NCBI GenBank assembly: GCA_013817135.1
Contig: JACDDF010000102.1
Coordinates: 1-7,202, forward strand
Source of the DNA: Nitrospirales bacterium
GTDB taxonomy: Bacteria > Nitrospirota > Nitrospiria > Nitrospirales > UBA8639
Direction: 5' to 3'
Length of the DNA: 7,202 nt
Shown: in pieces, positions 1 through 5,786 of the stretch
Numbering within the stretch: position 1 is the first letter of the stretch
Layout of the letters: every line of letters starts with the position of its first letter
Made by a program: the position numbers and the translations under genes
Notes under the pieces: generated by a model
What the model was told of the DNA's origin: nothing
The model's input: the letters and a program-made list of their open reading frames with translations, nothing else
The model's database searches: none

Positions 1-449
1 ATGTTGACGAAGGCCTTGAGTAAATGAATGCTGGAGATGCCAATCAACGAAGCCGCTAATTTTACTTTGATGGTTCCCGGGTCGATATGGCTGAGCCAAT
101 CCGGTCGATCAGGATGACTCTCCAGACTTATTTTACTGACAAATGTCGCATACCCTCCGATGACGACCATGGTGAGCAGATTGGCCACCATGGTGATATC
201 CACCAGGGTGAGGACTCCTAACATAAACACGGTTTCGGTGAGGTCGCCAATTTCGTGTACCATGTGCCACAGTTCGGTCAGAAATTTCCATGCATAGAGA
301 AGTTCAGCGATAATCAATCCACCATATAATGGTGCTTGGATCCACCGGCTGGCAAAGATGCCCATTTCGAATGCATGTTCAATCCAATGGGGAATGTCTT
401 CCGGGGGAGAATCGATGGGAGAGCCCGGGGAAGTCGGGGATTGGGACAT
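1..449 (-). CDS. YqhA/UPF0114-family integral membrane protein (3' end outside window)
   Basis: This is the first 149 codons of a protein of unknown biochemical role in the UPF0114 (E. coli YqhA-like) inner-membrane family. After a Pro/Ser-rich soluble N-terminus (residues 1-20) come a first hydrophobic segment at about 36-58 and a second at about 74-99. The second holds the family-like stretch LTLVDITMVANLLTMVV followed by GGYATFVSK. The conserved ending DPGTIKVKLAASLIGISSIH is at 123-142, so probably only a short C-terminal tail is missing beyond the left edge. The start is well supported: AAAGGAGG at 455-462 lies 5 bases before the ATG. It is co-oriented with the protease gene but 456 bases away and behind a hairpin, so a separate promoter is likely; I could not identify one with confidence. 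The family assignment rests on remembered motif similarity to YqhA. No function should be inferred beyond membrane location. Confidence 0.85.
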   Translation of the reverse strand, partial: MSQSPTSPGSPIDSPPEDIPHWIEHAFEMGIFASRWIQAPLYGGLIIAELLYAWKFLTELWHMVHEIGDLTETVFMLGVLTLVDITMVANLLTMVVIGGYATFVSKISLESHPDRPDWLSHIDPGTIKVKLAASLIGISSIHLLKAFVN

Positions 450-454
450 GAAAA

Positions 455-462
455 CCTCCTTT
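455..462 (-). promoter_or_regulatory. Shine-Dalgarno site of the YqhA-like gene
   Basis: The minus strand reads AAAGGAGG here, an almost perfect anti-16S match, 5 bases upstream of the ATG at 449. It fixes the start of the YqhA-like protein, which is not obvious otherwise because the frame stays open further upstream. Confidence 0.8.
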
Positions 463-829
463 GAAAAAATGATGAAAGAACGTTTATGGCTTTCCAGTCC
501 GTCTGGGAGTAGGACTGTGTTTGGAACGCATGGGAAACATGCTCTTTGAACCTTAACGGAGTGATGGTTGTCGCAGAATTTGATGTGAAAAAAAAGGAAG
601 GCACATCATTCCACCTTGTTCAATGACAGTGAGTGGGAAAGAGATATTATGAGTGAGGAGGAATGATCAACATCAGTGCGAGAGGCGGGCAAGCAAGGAA
701 TGGAAACAAGGGAATGAAATTGTTTTCCTGAGCTTGGTGCGCAGTCTGGCAAATATACTGGGAGCGGTCAAATCAGATCAAGTTTTTCTAAAACGTTCCC
801 CGGATAGGATTCCTACTTTCTTTTCAGGT

Positions 830-869
830 GGTGTCGGCCACCGACATGTCAGACGGTGGCCGATGCACC
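830..869 (-). terminator. GC-rich hairpin downstream of the protease gene (terminator-like, no U tract)
   Basis: An inverted repeat pairs 834-843 (TCGGCCACCG) with 854-863 (CGGTGGCCGA), ten perfect base pairs. After a two-base bulge (864-865) a further GGTG/CACC helix follows (830-833 with 866-869). The loop is 10 bases. On the minus strand it begins 37 bases after the protease stop codon. It is not followed by a T run on either strand, so it is not a textbook intrinsic terminator. It could protect the 3' end of the protease mRNA or aid factor-dependent termination. Confidence 0.4.
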
Positions 870-905
870 CATACGCTCGTCTAAACCCCATGCCAGTTAT
901 TTTCC

Positions 906-2084
906 TTAGAAAATCAGCGTCACTGAGAACTGTAAGATGCGCCCGGTATCCAGCTTCTCTTTATCCTGAACCGTGAGTGACCATTTTCCCTTTGGATTTT
1001 TGCCTACCAATGCCATGAGGTCCGGTGTCTTGGTGACATCGTAGGTGGTCTGGATATTGTCTGTCCCGCCTCCAATGCGATTGTGGAGCAGAATGGGCGA
1101 TACCCCTGTTGAATTGGGCGGGACTACCTTAATGATTAAATCACCGATATAGGAATGTTCAATATCCACTCCGATCTTGACGGAAGTGAGCAGGGTGGTC
1201 TCGGCCACTTGAACAGAGAGTCGTGACGTTTGAAGATCACGAATGGGAATGATGGCCGTGGAGGTATGAACGGTGGTGGGAGTCGGAATGGCTGGTGCAG
1301 CCAATTCTACGGCGCGTTTGGCATTGATCCGTCCATATCCATATAAGGTGCTATGGCCGTTGGTATCATATTTTCCAGCACTTGGATCGATTTGATCACA
1401 CGAGCGTTTGAGCAGATCTTTGACCTCATCCCATCGCAGCGAGGGGTTGCGAGCGAGAATGAGGGCGGCCACTCCTGCCACACCGGGACAGGCGCTTGAT
1501 GTGCCGCCAAAATCGTTGACATAATTACCTGCCGCATCGCCTCGACTGACTTGTCCGGGATTGTATCCTGCTGACGCTGAGCGATCGGTGGTCCAGATTC
1601 CCGGGATGGGGAGAACGGTATCGTTGCTGGGAAAGGTACACCAGATGGCCTTGCCGAAATCGCTATAGGCACTTCTTTTTCCTTTGGCGTGGCAGGCGGC
1701 CACGGCAATCACTTTTTCATAGCTGGCGTATCCATCGTTATCGACACTTTCGTTGCCGTTTCCGGCGGCCCAGGTGATCACACAGCCTTTTCCGTTGCGT
1801 CCATTGGCGACGGCCCAATCAATGGCAAGACGAGTGGAATCCGGCAGGGGAACCACGGTGTGATGGAGAGGATCGCGTGGGTCCCACCAGGCGCCATCCT
1901 CCGGCCCCCAGCTACAGGAAATGACATCCGCGCCATGTTGCGCAGCCCAGATAAATGCATCAGCCTCGGCCTGGGAGCCTAACGGGGATACATAACGGAT
2001 GGCCATCAATCGGGCTTTGGGAGCGACCCCCGGAGGCACCATGAAAACCGTTGCCGGTGGCGACGCCTGCACAGGCGGTTCCAT
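906..2084 (-). CDS. C-terminal fragment of the S8 protease (Asn/Ser part of the catalytic domain plus P domain)
   Basis: This is the second frame of the split protease. Its first ATG is at 2084, but the first 18 or so residues are the wrong-frame reading of the His-motif region; genuine protease sequence starts at GVAPKARLMAIRYVSP. It holds the oxyanion Asn (WAAGNGN, residue 109 of this frame), the catalytic Ser (GGTSSACPG, Ser196), the segment LYGYGRINAKRAVE that usually closes the S8 domain, and a P domain at about 275-391 of 392. There is no good ribosome site at 2084, so independent translation is unlikely. The stop codon TAA is at 906-908. Confidence 0.65.
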   Translation of the reverse strand: MEPPVQASPPATVFMVPPGVAPKARLMAIRYVSPLGSQAEADAFIWAAQHGADVISCSWGPEDGAWWDPRDPLHHTVVPLPDSTRLAIDWAVANGRNGKGCVITWAAGNGNESVDNDGYASYEKVIAVAACHAKGKRSAYSDFGKAIWCTFPSNDTVLPIPGIWTTDRSASAGYNPGQVSRGDAAGNYVNDFGGTSSACPGVAGVAALILARNPSLRWDEVKDLLKRSCDQIDPSAGKYDTNGHSTLYGYGRINAKRAVELAAPAIPTPTTVHTSTAIIPIRDLQTSRLSVQVAETTLLTSVKIGVDIEHSYIGDLIIKVVPPNSTGVSPILLHNRIGGGTDNIQTTYDVTKTPDLMALVGKNPKGKWSLTVQDKEKLDTGRILQFSVTLIF

Positions 2085-2874
2085 GATTATCCCGGCTGCC
2101 GGGTCGAGGATCGTCAGTGGCGCGTGTCACGTCGCGATGAGCGATAAGTTTTCCTGAACTGGCAAACTCTTCGTGATCAAGGTCCATCCCGTCATCGATG
2201 ATCGCGACTGTGATGTTTTCTCCCTCACTGAGTGCCCAGGCGGCCTCCACGTTGGCATGGGCATCATAGACGGTTCCATCAATCGTGGTCTTTTTAAGAT
2301 GCCACTGTTGTGGAAACGCTGTGCGCCATCCCATTTGTCTGACAAGTTCCGGGTGACAGAGCTCCACATGTTTATGCCGCAAGAGATTCTCGGCCATGGT
2401 AAACACTTCTTGCCCTGTGCCCTCGGGCGCTTCGACAAAGAAGGTATTGCGAGCATATTCCAGCACACGTTTGATTTTGAGTCCTGACGCATTCAAGATT
2501 TTCCGACAAGTCGATTCGGCCAGGGCATCATCAAATTTAGCAAAAAGATTTTCGGTGTACAGCACCGGTTGTTTTGATTGAGGATCGACCAGGACCCGTC
2601 CGGCAAATTGCACGTCCTTGACGGATTTTAAGGTGGTGCGGATAGCTCCACGCGCACTCGCGCGTCGAACGGTTTGGGGATATCGAAAGATTTCCACGCC
2701 GGCATGTTGAAACCGGTGCACCGGTTCAAGATTGTCCAGTGCTTGCCGGGCTCGAGGCGACTGTGCGGCGGCTTCCAACGGTCGACGACTCTGAGTTCGC
2801 ACGACAACGAGGTCTTTATCGGTTTCCAGCCTGAACAATTTCCCGTTTTGTCCTCCATAACGAAATGACAGCAT
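1960..2874 (-). CDS. N-terminal fragment of the S8 protease (prodomain plus Asp/His part of the catalytic domain)
   Basis: This is the frame that translation actually enters from the ATG at 2874, and it gives 304 residues. Residues 1-182 are a prodomain-like region; about 107-182 align without gaps to the separate plus-strand protein at 2984-3499. The catalytic domain begins around 200 with D227DG and H264GTACAG. Authentic sequence ends at about residue 282 (GNGFHGASG). The remaining 22 residues are read in the wrong frame and stop at a TGA at 1960-1962. Without Asn and Ser this product cannot be an active protease, but it could still fold as a prodomain. Confidence 0.7.
   Translation of the reverse strand: MLSFRYGGQNGKLFRLETDKDLVVVRTQSRRPLEAAAQSPRARQALDNLEPVHRFQHAGVEIFRYPQTVRRASARGAIRTTLKSVKDVQFAGRVLVDPQSKQPVLYTENLFAKFDDALAESTCRKILNASGLKIKRVLEYARNTFFVEAPEGTGQEVFTMAENLLRHKHVELCHPELVRQMGWRTAFPQQWHLKKTTIDGTVYDAHANVEAAWALSEGENITVAIIDDGMDLDHEEFASSGKLIAHRDVTRATDDPRPGSRDNHGTACAGVATGNGFHGASGGRSQSPIDGHPLCIPVRLPGRG
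2027..2031 (-). other. Five-G run carrying the frameshift
   Basis: On the coding strand the sequence is TCC-GGGGG-TCGCTCCC. With four Gs it reads Ser-Gly-Val-Ala-Pro, the normal S8 sequence after the His motif. With five it reads Ser-Gly-Gly-Arg-Ser and terminates at 1960. The disrupting base is therefore one G in a homopolymer, the typical site of both sequencing indels and replication slippage. Confidence 0.8.
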
Positions 2875-2880
2875 GGGTGT

Positions 2881-2886
2881 TCTCCT
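2881..2886 (-). promoter_or_regulatory. Shine-Dalgarno site of the S8 protease gene
   Basis: The minus strand reads AGGAGA (AAAGGAGA with two more matching bases) 6 bases before the ATG at 2874. It decides the start, because no other in-frame start nearby has a comparable site. Confidence 0.7.
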
Positions 2887-2909
2887 TTTGTTTGAATTGG
2901 CAATGGTGC

Positions 2910-2939
2910 TTGGACTTGCTTCGCATTCCTTCGTAGAAT
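2910..2939 (+). promoter_or_regulatory. Possible sigma70-type promoter for the prodomain-like gene
   Basis: TTGGAC (2910-2915) and TAGAAT (2934-2939) are separated by 18 bases; each hexamer matches the consensus at four or five positions. Transcription would begin near 2946, leaving a leader of about 40 bases before the start at 2984/2990. This favours the internal start over the in-frame ATGs at 2873, 2903 and 2945. It lies in the 109-base divergent gap shared with the protease, so the pair may be co-regulated. No comparable promoter was found for the minus strand. Confidence 0.4.
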
Positions 2940-2983
2940 GGCTAATGGCTTTGAACGATCCGTTTTCTCACTTTCCTCTAAGG

Positions 2984-3499
2984 ATGACGGTGGTAGCCCA
3001 AGCGGGACCCCGAATCTATGTTCGTGAATCTGACTGCTTTGCGGTACATGGGCCGGTCCCTCCCGCTTTGACTGCGTCGGTGTTGTACTCGTTTGATGAT
3101 CCGGTCATCAACGTGTGCCGAGGTGAGGTCTCTGACTTGTCGGCGCTTCCTGCCAACCTCATGCTGACACCGGTCTATCGGCTTGAGCCCAATGGTCCGC
3201 AAGGAGTGCCGACCGGCAATGTGTTTATTCGTTTCCGGTCCCAGGTCCCCGTCGAGGGCCGGCGGCAAGAATTAGAGGCGTACGGCTTCTCGATTCGTGA
3301 ATCACTTACCTATGCACCTCATGCCGCATGGCTTCGGAGTCAGGATGGAAATATTGCCACGGCGCTTAATGATATTGCAAAACTGCGTGATCTAAACGAC
3401 TTAGAGCTGGTTGAACCGCAGATGTTGATGAGACGGGTGCAGCGGTCACCAGATGATTCCCCACCGAATCCACCACCTCAAGGGATTTCCTCCGAATGA
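2984..3499 (+). CDS. Stand-alone S8-protease prodomain-like protein
   Basis: This encodes a 171-residue soluble protein with no catalytic motif. Residues 77-151 (from TGNVFIRF to PQMLMRR) align without a gap to residues 107-181 of the neighbouring protease's prodomain (TENLFAKF to PELVRQM), with about 17 identities in 75 by hand count. The first 25 residues also share the layout G-x4-RE-S/T-D-x4-V with the protease N-terminus. The protein stops just where a catalytic domain would begin, in a Pro/Ser/Asp-rich tail (SPDDSPPNPPPQG). Family knowledge: S8 prodomains fold and inhibit their enzymes, and free-standing I9-type relatives act as inhibitors in trans. My inference is a dedicated inhibitor or folding helper for the divergent protease; the alternative is a truncated remnant of a second protease gene. 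Start choice: ATG 2984 has AAGG touching it, while GTG 2990 has AAGGA with 5 bases spacing and may be the true start. The frame stays open up to an ATG at 2873, which overlaps the protease start and has no ribosome site. Confidence 0.7.
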   Translation: MTVVAQAGPRIYVRESDCFAVHGPVPPALTASVLYSFDDPVINVCRGEVSDLSALPANLMLTPVYRLEPNGPQGVPTGNVFIRFRSQVPVEGRRQELEAYGFSIRESLTYAPHAAWLRSQDGNIATALNDIAKLRDLNDLELVEPQMLMRRVQRSPDDSPPNPPPQGISSE

Positions 3500-3501
3500 T
3501 C

Positions 3502-4710
3502 TTATCGGTTTCGGACTGTGAGGGAATCTGAAGGGAGAGCGATTCGTTGGCGTGTATGGTCGGTGATGTCGCCGAGGGCTTTCATCACCCAATTGTCTGG
3601 TTGTAGGGCTCCGACGACGGTCACCGGAGTCCCTTCTTTAGCGAGATAAAAGACGGCATCCATATCTGCATTGTGTAAGGCAATGCAGCCATTCGTCATA
3701 CTGTTGCCATTGGGTTGTTGTCCGTGAATTTCTATGAGACCTCCGATGCCGCGGTGCCCCGCCAGGCGTCCCTTGAGCTTGGCTTCCTGGAAGCGTCGAC
3801 GATGCTCGTTGGTTGGATAATTGAGTAAGAGGGCTTTATGGAATTTGGTGGATCCCGGTCCTTTCTTCTGCAGGATGTGAAACTGTCCCTCCGGTGTCGC
3901 GCCATCGCCTTCCTGCAACTTGTCCTGAAGTCCTGAAAAGCCGAGATCAATGGAAAAACGGCGGAGCGGTTTTCCATTACGATAGAGCACGAGTTGGCGG
4001 GAGGCTTTGAGGACAACGATGGCTGCGCCGCCTGTCCTTGAAGACCAATCCAGTGTGTTGGTGACCCAAAGGTTCCACTTGGCAAGTTGTGAGACGGTTC
4101 CATACCGTCTCATTTGGGCCATGGCTTGAGATTCGACGGGTACAAGGGATTCTCTTGCCTGTCCAAGAAGAATATGAGCGTGATTGTCGCGGTCTTGCCC
4201 GAGTCGAGAGGCGGCCTGGTTCAGTAAACCCTCTGTCACCGAGAGTGCGCGCAGATTTCGTCGGACATCAAATATTCCGGTTAATGCCCGTAAACGGGTT
4301 ACTTGCAGACGTTCAGATTCTAATGCGGTTGTCAGTTGCTGGTGTCGAGTGGATTTTTGGTGTTTGGAGACTTCAACAAGGGTCGAGCCTTCTCGCAGCA
4401 GGTTTTGGTAGGTTGCCTGAAGTGCATGAGTGTCGGCTGTTGGCCACCAACGCGCTTGCTCTTTTCGCCATTGCGTCCGAAGAGCGGTGACGCCTTGATG
4501 AAATGCGCGATATCGTTCCAGGGAATAGGCTTCCGCGCCGTGGCTCCACACCTGTCGGTCGAGCGATTCAAGCTGAGGTGGGAAGTTTTTGGGAAGGCGA
4601 TCTGCCTTCCACCAGTTCACAAACAGAAAAGAAAGCATGATGAGGGCTCCAGCCGCTAGCCAAACTACCGGTTGCTTGGCTGGTTGTCGGCCAGAGCCCC
4701 ACCATCGCAT
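3502..4710 (-). CDS. Membrane-anchored YkuD-type L,D-transpeptidase
   Basis: This 402-residue protein is predicted to form 3-3 peptidoglycan cross-links or attach proteins to peptidoglycan in the periplasm. Residues 15-34 form one hydrophobic segment after a basic N-terminus, consistent with a signal anchor. Residues about 45-215 are charged and helical, possibly coiled coil. The YkuD domain spans about 229-366: GDGATPEGQFHI at 268-279, the HG of IEIHGQQ at His329, and TNGCIALHN at 339-347 with nucleophile Cys342. The residue before GC is Asn rather than the His of the classical SHGC box; S/T-x-G-C variants are known in YafK-like members, so activity is plausible. The gene starts 3 bases after the stop of the upstream lipoprotein gene with only a weak AAGAAAG site, suggesting translational coupling. 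Its stop is 2 bases from that of the convergent prodomain-like gene, with no terminator between them. Confidence 0.88.
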   Translation of the reverse strand: MRWWGSGRQPAKQPVVWLAAGALIMLSFLFVNWWKADRLPKNFPPQLESLDRQVWSHGAEAYSLERYRAFHQGVTALRTQWRKEQARWWPTADTHALQATYQNLLREGSTLVEVSKHQKSTRHQQLTTALESERLQVTRLRALTGIFDVRRNLRALSVTEGLLNQAASRLGQDRDNHAHILLGQARESLVPVESQAMAQMRRYGTVSQLAKWNLWVTNTLDWSSRTGGAAIVVLKASRQLVLYRNGKPLRRFSIDLGFSGLQDKLQEGDGATPEGQFHILQKKGPGSTKFHKALLLNYPTNEHRRRFQEAKLKGRLAGHRGIGGLIEIHGQQPNGNSMTNGCIALHNADMDAVFYLAKEGTPVTVVGALQPDNWVMKALGDITDHTRQRIALPSDSLTVRNR

Positions 4711-4713
4711 GTG

Positions 4714-5340
4714 TTACGCTTTCTTGTGTTTTCCGGTCTTCTGAATAGCCTGCGCGACCTGTTCAGTTACGCGGGAGGCTAAGGCTTGAACGGATTCGGC
4801 TTTAGCTTTTACCCCTATATAGTCTTCCGTGGCCATAATGGCGTCAATCTCACCCAATGTGGTTTCTGCGGCTTGTAGATCGCTCCGTAAGGCTTGCAGG
4901 TCGGCCTGGGTTCCCTTGCCCGTTGGCGCTTGGGCCAACTGGTTTTTGGCTTCCTCTAATGAGGTTTTGGCTAGCACCACGGCCCCTTCCGCCCCGGTTT
5001 TCGCCAATTGCTTGCTGGCGATGGATTCGGTTTTGGCTTTTTCCGCATCCGCTACGACCTTCACCAGGATGGCATTTGCCACTTCATAATTGCGTGTCAG
5101 CATAAAGGCATCGTCTTGCACTGCAATCTCTTCCTGCGCTTTTTGATATTCGTCCTCAGCAACACGCAAGGATTCAGGAGCATATTCCGCCGCACCGGCT
5201 TGTTTGGCAGCCTGAAGGGCTTGCAATGCCGAGTCAGTCCCTTGGATGGGTTTTTCGGCACAGGCCATAATCATTGTGCCGAATAGCAATACGAGAGCGC
5301 CCGTTTTAAACGATTGAATCATGTTTCCCATGTTTGTCAA
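4714..5340 (-). CDS. DUF4398-like coiled-coil lipoprotein
   Basis: This 208-residue small lipoprotein has a basic residue (FKTG), a hydrophobic core (ALVLLFGTMIM) and a lipobox ending MAC, with Cys27 as the lipidated residue. The mature part is Ala/Glu/Lys/Gln-rich and helical. AKQAGAAEYAPESLRVAEDE at 45-64 matches the DUF4398 pattern, followed by heptad-like helices to a basic C-terminus (KTGKHKKA). No enzyme motif is seen. It is most likely an outer-membrane lipoprotein reaching the peptidoglycan or partnering with an envelope protein; its position directly ahead of an L,D-transpeptidase supports an envelope role. Start: TTG 5340 has GGAGG 4 bases upstream. ATG 5331 would have a 13-base spacing and ATG 5322 an even longer one. 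An upstream ATG at 5370 with GGGGAGG at spacing 2 and a GTG at 5409 are also in frame, but would put a charged extension ahead of the signal peptide. Confidence 0.8.
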   Translation of the reverse strand: MTNMGNMIQSFKTGALVLLFGTMIMACAEKPIQGTDSALQALQAAKQAGAAEYAPESLRVAEDEYQKAQEEIAVQDDAFMLTRNYEVANAILVKVVADAEKAKTESIASKQLAKTGAEGAVVLAKTSLEEAKNQLAQAPTGKGTQADLQALRSDLQAAETTLGEIDAIMATEDYIGVKAKAESVQALASRVTEQVAQAIQKTGKHKKA

Positions 5341-5344
5341 TTTT

Positions 5345-5350
5345 CCTCCT
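5345..5350 (-). promoter_or_regulatory. Shine-Dalgarno site that points to a TTG start for the lipoprotein gene
   Basis: The minus strand reads AGGAGG, followed by AAAA and then TTG at 5340. The spacing (4) suits the TTG better than the ATG at 5331 (13). A second strong GGGGAGG lies at 5373-5379, in front of the in-frame ATG at 5370, so two translation starts are conceivable. Confidence 0.5.
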
Positions 5351-5636
5351 TCATGATTGAGAGGGAACATTTCCTCCCCTTTGGTTATGGTTGTACGAGC
5401 CTGGCCCACGATGGGTGAAACGGGCGAATTACCTCCCCTCGTTTACAAAACCCACTGACTTGTTTGGAAAGTACAGCGTTGGTTTATTCGTGGAATGCTT
5501 GGGTAAGACATTTCAGATACGAGGAGGGTGAGTTCTTTCGTTCACTTCCTGTTTCCTGCTTTTTCTTCAAGCACATAATTGAATGAGCAAAGAAGATGCC
5601 AAAAGCTTGTGACCATAAAAGAGGAGTATTAGAAGT

Positions 5637-5726
5637 ATGACCGGAAAAAAAGAACGCCTTTTGAGTGAAAAGTCAGGAAAAAGGCTGAACAATGTGGGAG
5701 TACCCATGGACATCATGTCTGGGTAA
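5637..5726 (+). CDS. Possible 29-residue small protein or leader peptide
   Basis: An ATG at 5637 follows GAGGAG (5621-5626) at a spacing of 10 bases and opens a 29-codon frame closed by TAA at 5724-5726. The product starts MTGKKERLLSEKSGKRLNN, is basic and has no membrane segment. Its stop lies inside the arm of the hairpin at 5701-5725, which could make translation affect folding. It has no downstream plus-strand gene to regulate in this window. I do not recognise it, and it may be a chance ORF. Confidence 0.18.
   Translation: MTGKKERLLSEKSGKRLNNVGVPMDIMSG
5701..5725. repeat. Inverted repeat 1 with TACCCA/TGGGTA arms
   Basis: TACCCA (5701-5706) pairs with TGGGTA (5720-5725). Inside, after a TG bulge, GAC (5709-5711) pairs with GTC (5717-5719) around the loop ATCAT. 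Neither side is followed by a T run, so it is not a classical terminator. It shares the sequence ACCCATGGA with the repeat at 5787. Confidence 0.5.
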
Positions 5727-5786
5727 AGAAACTTTGTCCGTCAATTCATCTAAAAGAAGTAAATGAAAAAATTGGACTTCGCTAGG

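Larger units (their letters stand above)
450..905. other. Intergenic region between the protease 3' end and the YqhA-like gene
   Basis: No convincing gene lies in these 456 bases. A plus-strand frame from 653 to 976 is open, but it overlaps the protease C-terminus, has no usable ribosome site at its ATG and gives a low-complexity basic product, so I reject it. The stretch holds the GC-rich hairpin at 830-869 and a weak 6-bp inverted repeat (CAGTCC 495-500 with GGACTG 512-517) in the presumed leader of the YqhA-like mRNA. No clear -35/-10 pair was seen for that gene. Confidence 0.6.
906..2874 (-). pseudogene. Kexin/subtilisin-like S8 serine protease with P domain, interrupted by a +1 frameshift
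   Basis: Read as one gene with one base removed from the G run at 2027-2031, this is exactly 656 codons and gives a 655-residue endopeptidase of family S8. Restored order: prodomain about 1-182; linker; catalytic domain about 200-525 with Asp227 (in AIIDDGMDLDH), His264 (in NHGTACAG), oxyanion Asn372 (in WAAGNGN) and Ser459 (in GGTSSACPG); then a P/homo-B domain about 538-654 (SYIGDLIIKV, KGKWSLTVQD). The DDG form of the Asp motif plus the P domain is the architecture of kexin/furin-type proteases. No signal peptide or membrane segment is visible at the N-terminus, so the product is either cytoplasmic or exported by an unseen route. The ATG at 2874 has AGGAGA at 2881-2886, spacing 6. As read, no full-length enzyme can be made: one frame has Asp/His only and the other Asn/Ser only. 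All other family features are intact, which argues for a sequencing indel or a very recent mutation. It is divergent from a prodomain homologue at 2984-3499. Confidence 0.85.

Noticed and set aside
314..604. Minus-strand 96-codon frame upstream of and overlapping the YqhA-like start
   Set aside because: It overlaps the YqhA-like gene in a different frame, and the true gene has a near-perfect ribosome site and family motifs.
899..914. Small perfect palindrome ATTTTC-CTTA-GAAAAT over the protease stop codon
   Set aside because: It is six A/T-rich pairs with a 4-base loop, too weak for a terminator, and explained by the codons around the stop.
653..976. Plus-strand open frame of 107 codons
   Set aside because: It overlaps the well-supported end of the protease P domain, has no ribosome site at its ATG, crosses the hairpin at 830-869, and its product is basic, low-complexity and unlike any protein I know.
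2873..2983. Upstream extension of the prodomain-like protein to the ATG at 2873, giving 208 residues
   Set aside because: The extension would overlap the protease start codon, lacks a ribosome site, falls upstream of the likely promoter at 2910-2939, and has no counterpart in the prodomain alignment. Its hydrophobic look is weak as a signal peptide.
4089..4490. Plus-strand frames opposite the L,D-transpeptidase gene, and similar frames opposite the protease, lipoprotein and PBP genes
   Set aside because: They are antisense shadows of genes with clear motifs, lack ribosome sites, and their products show no recognisable domains.
5341..5409. Longer starts of the lipoprotein at 5370 and 5409
   Set aside because: Both would place a charged hydrophilic stretch before the lipoprotein signal peptide; TTG 5340 has a good ribosome site and gives a standard signal length. 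The 5370 start is not fully excluded.
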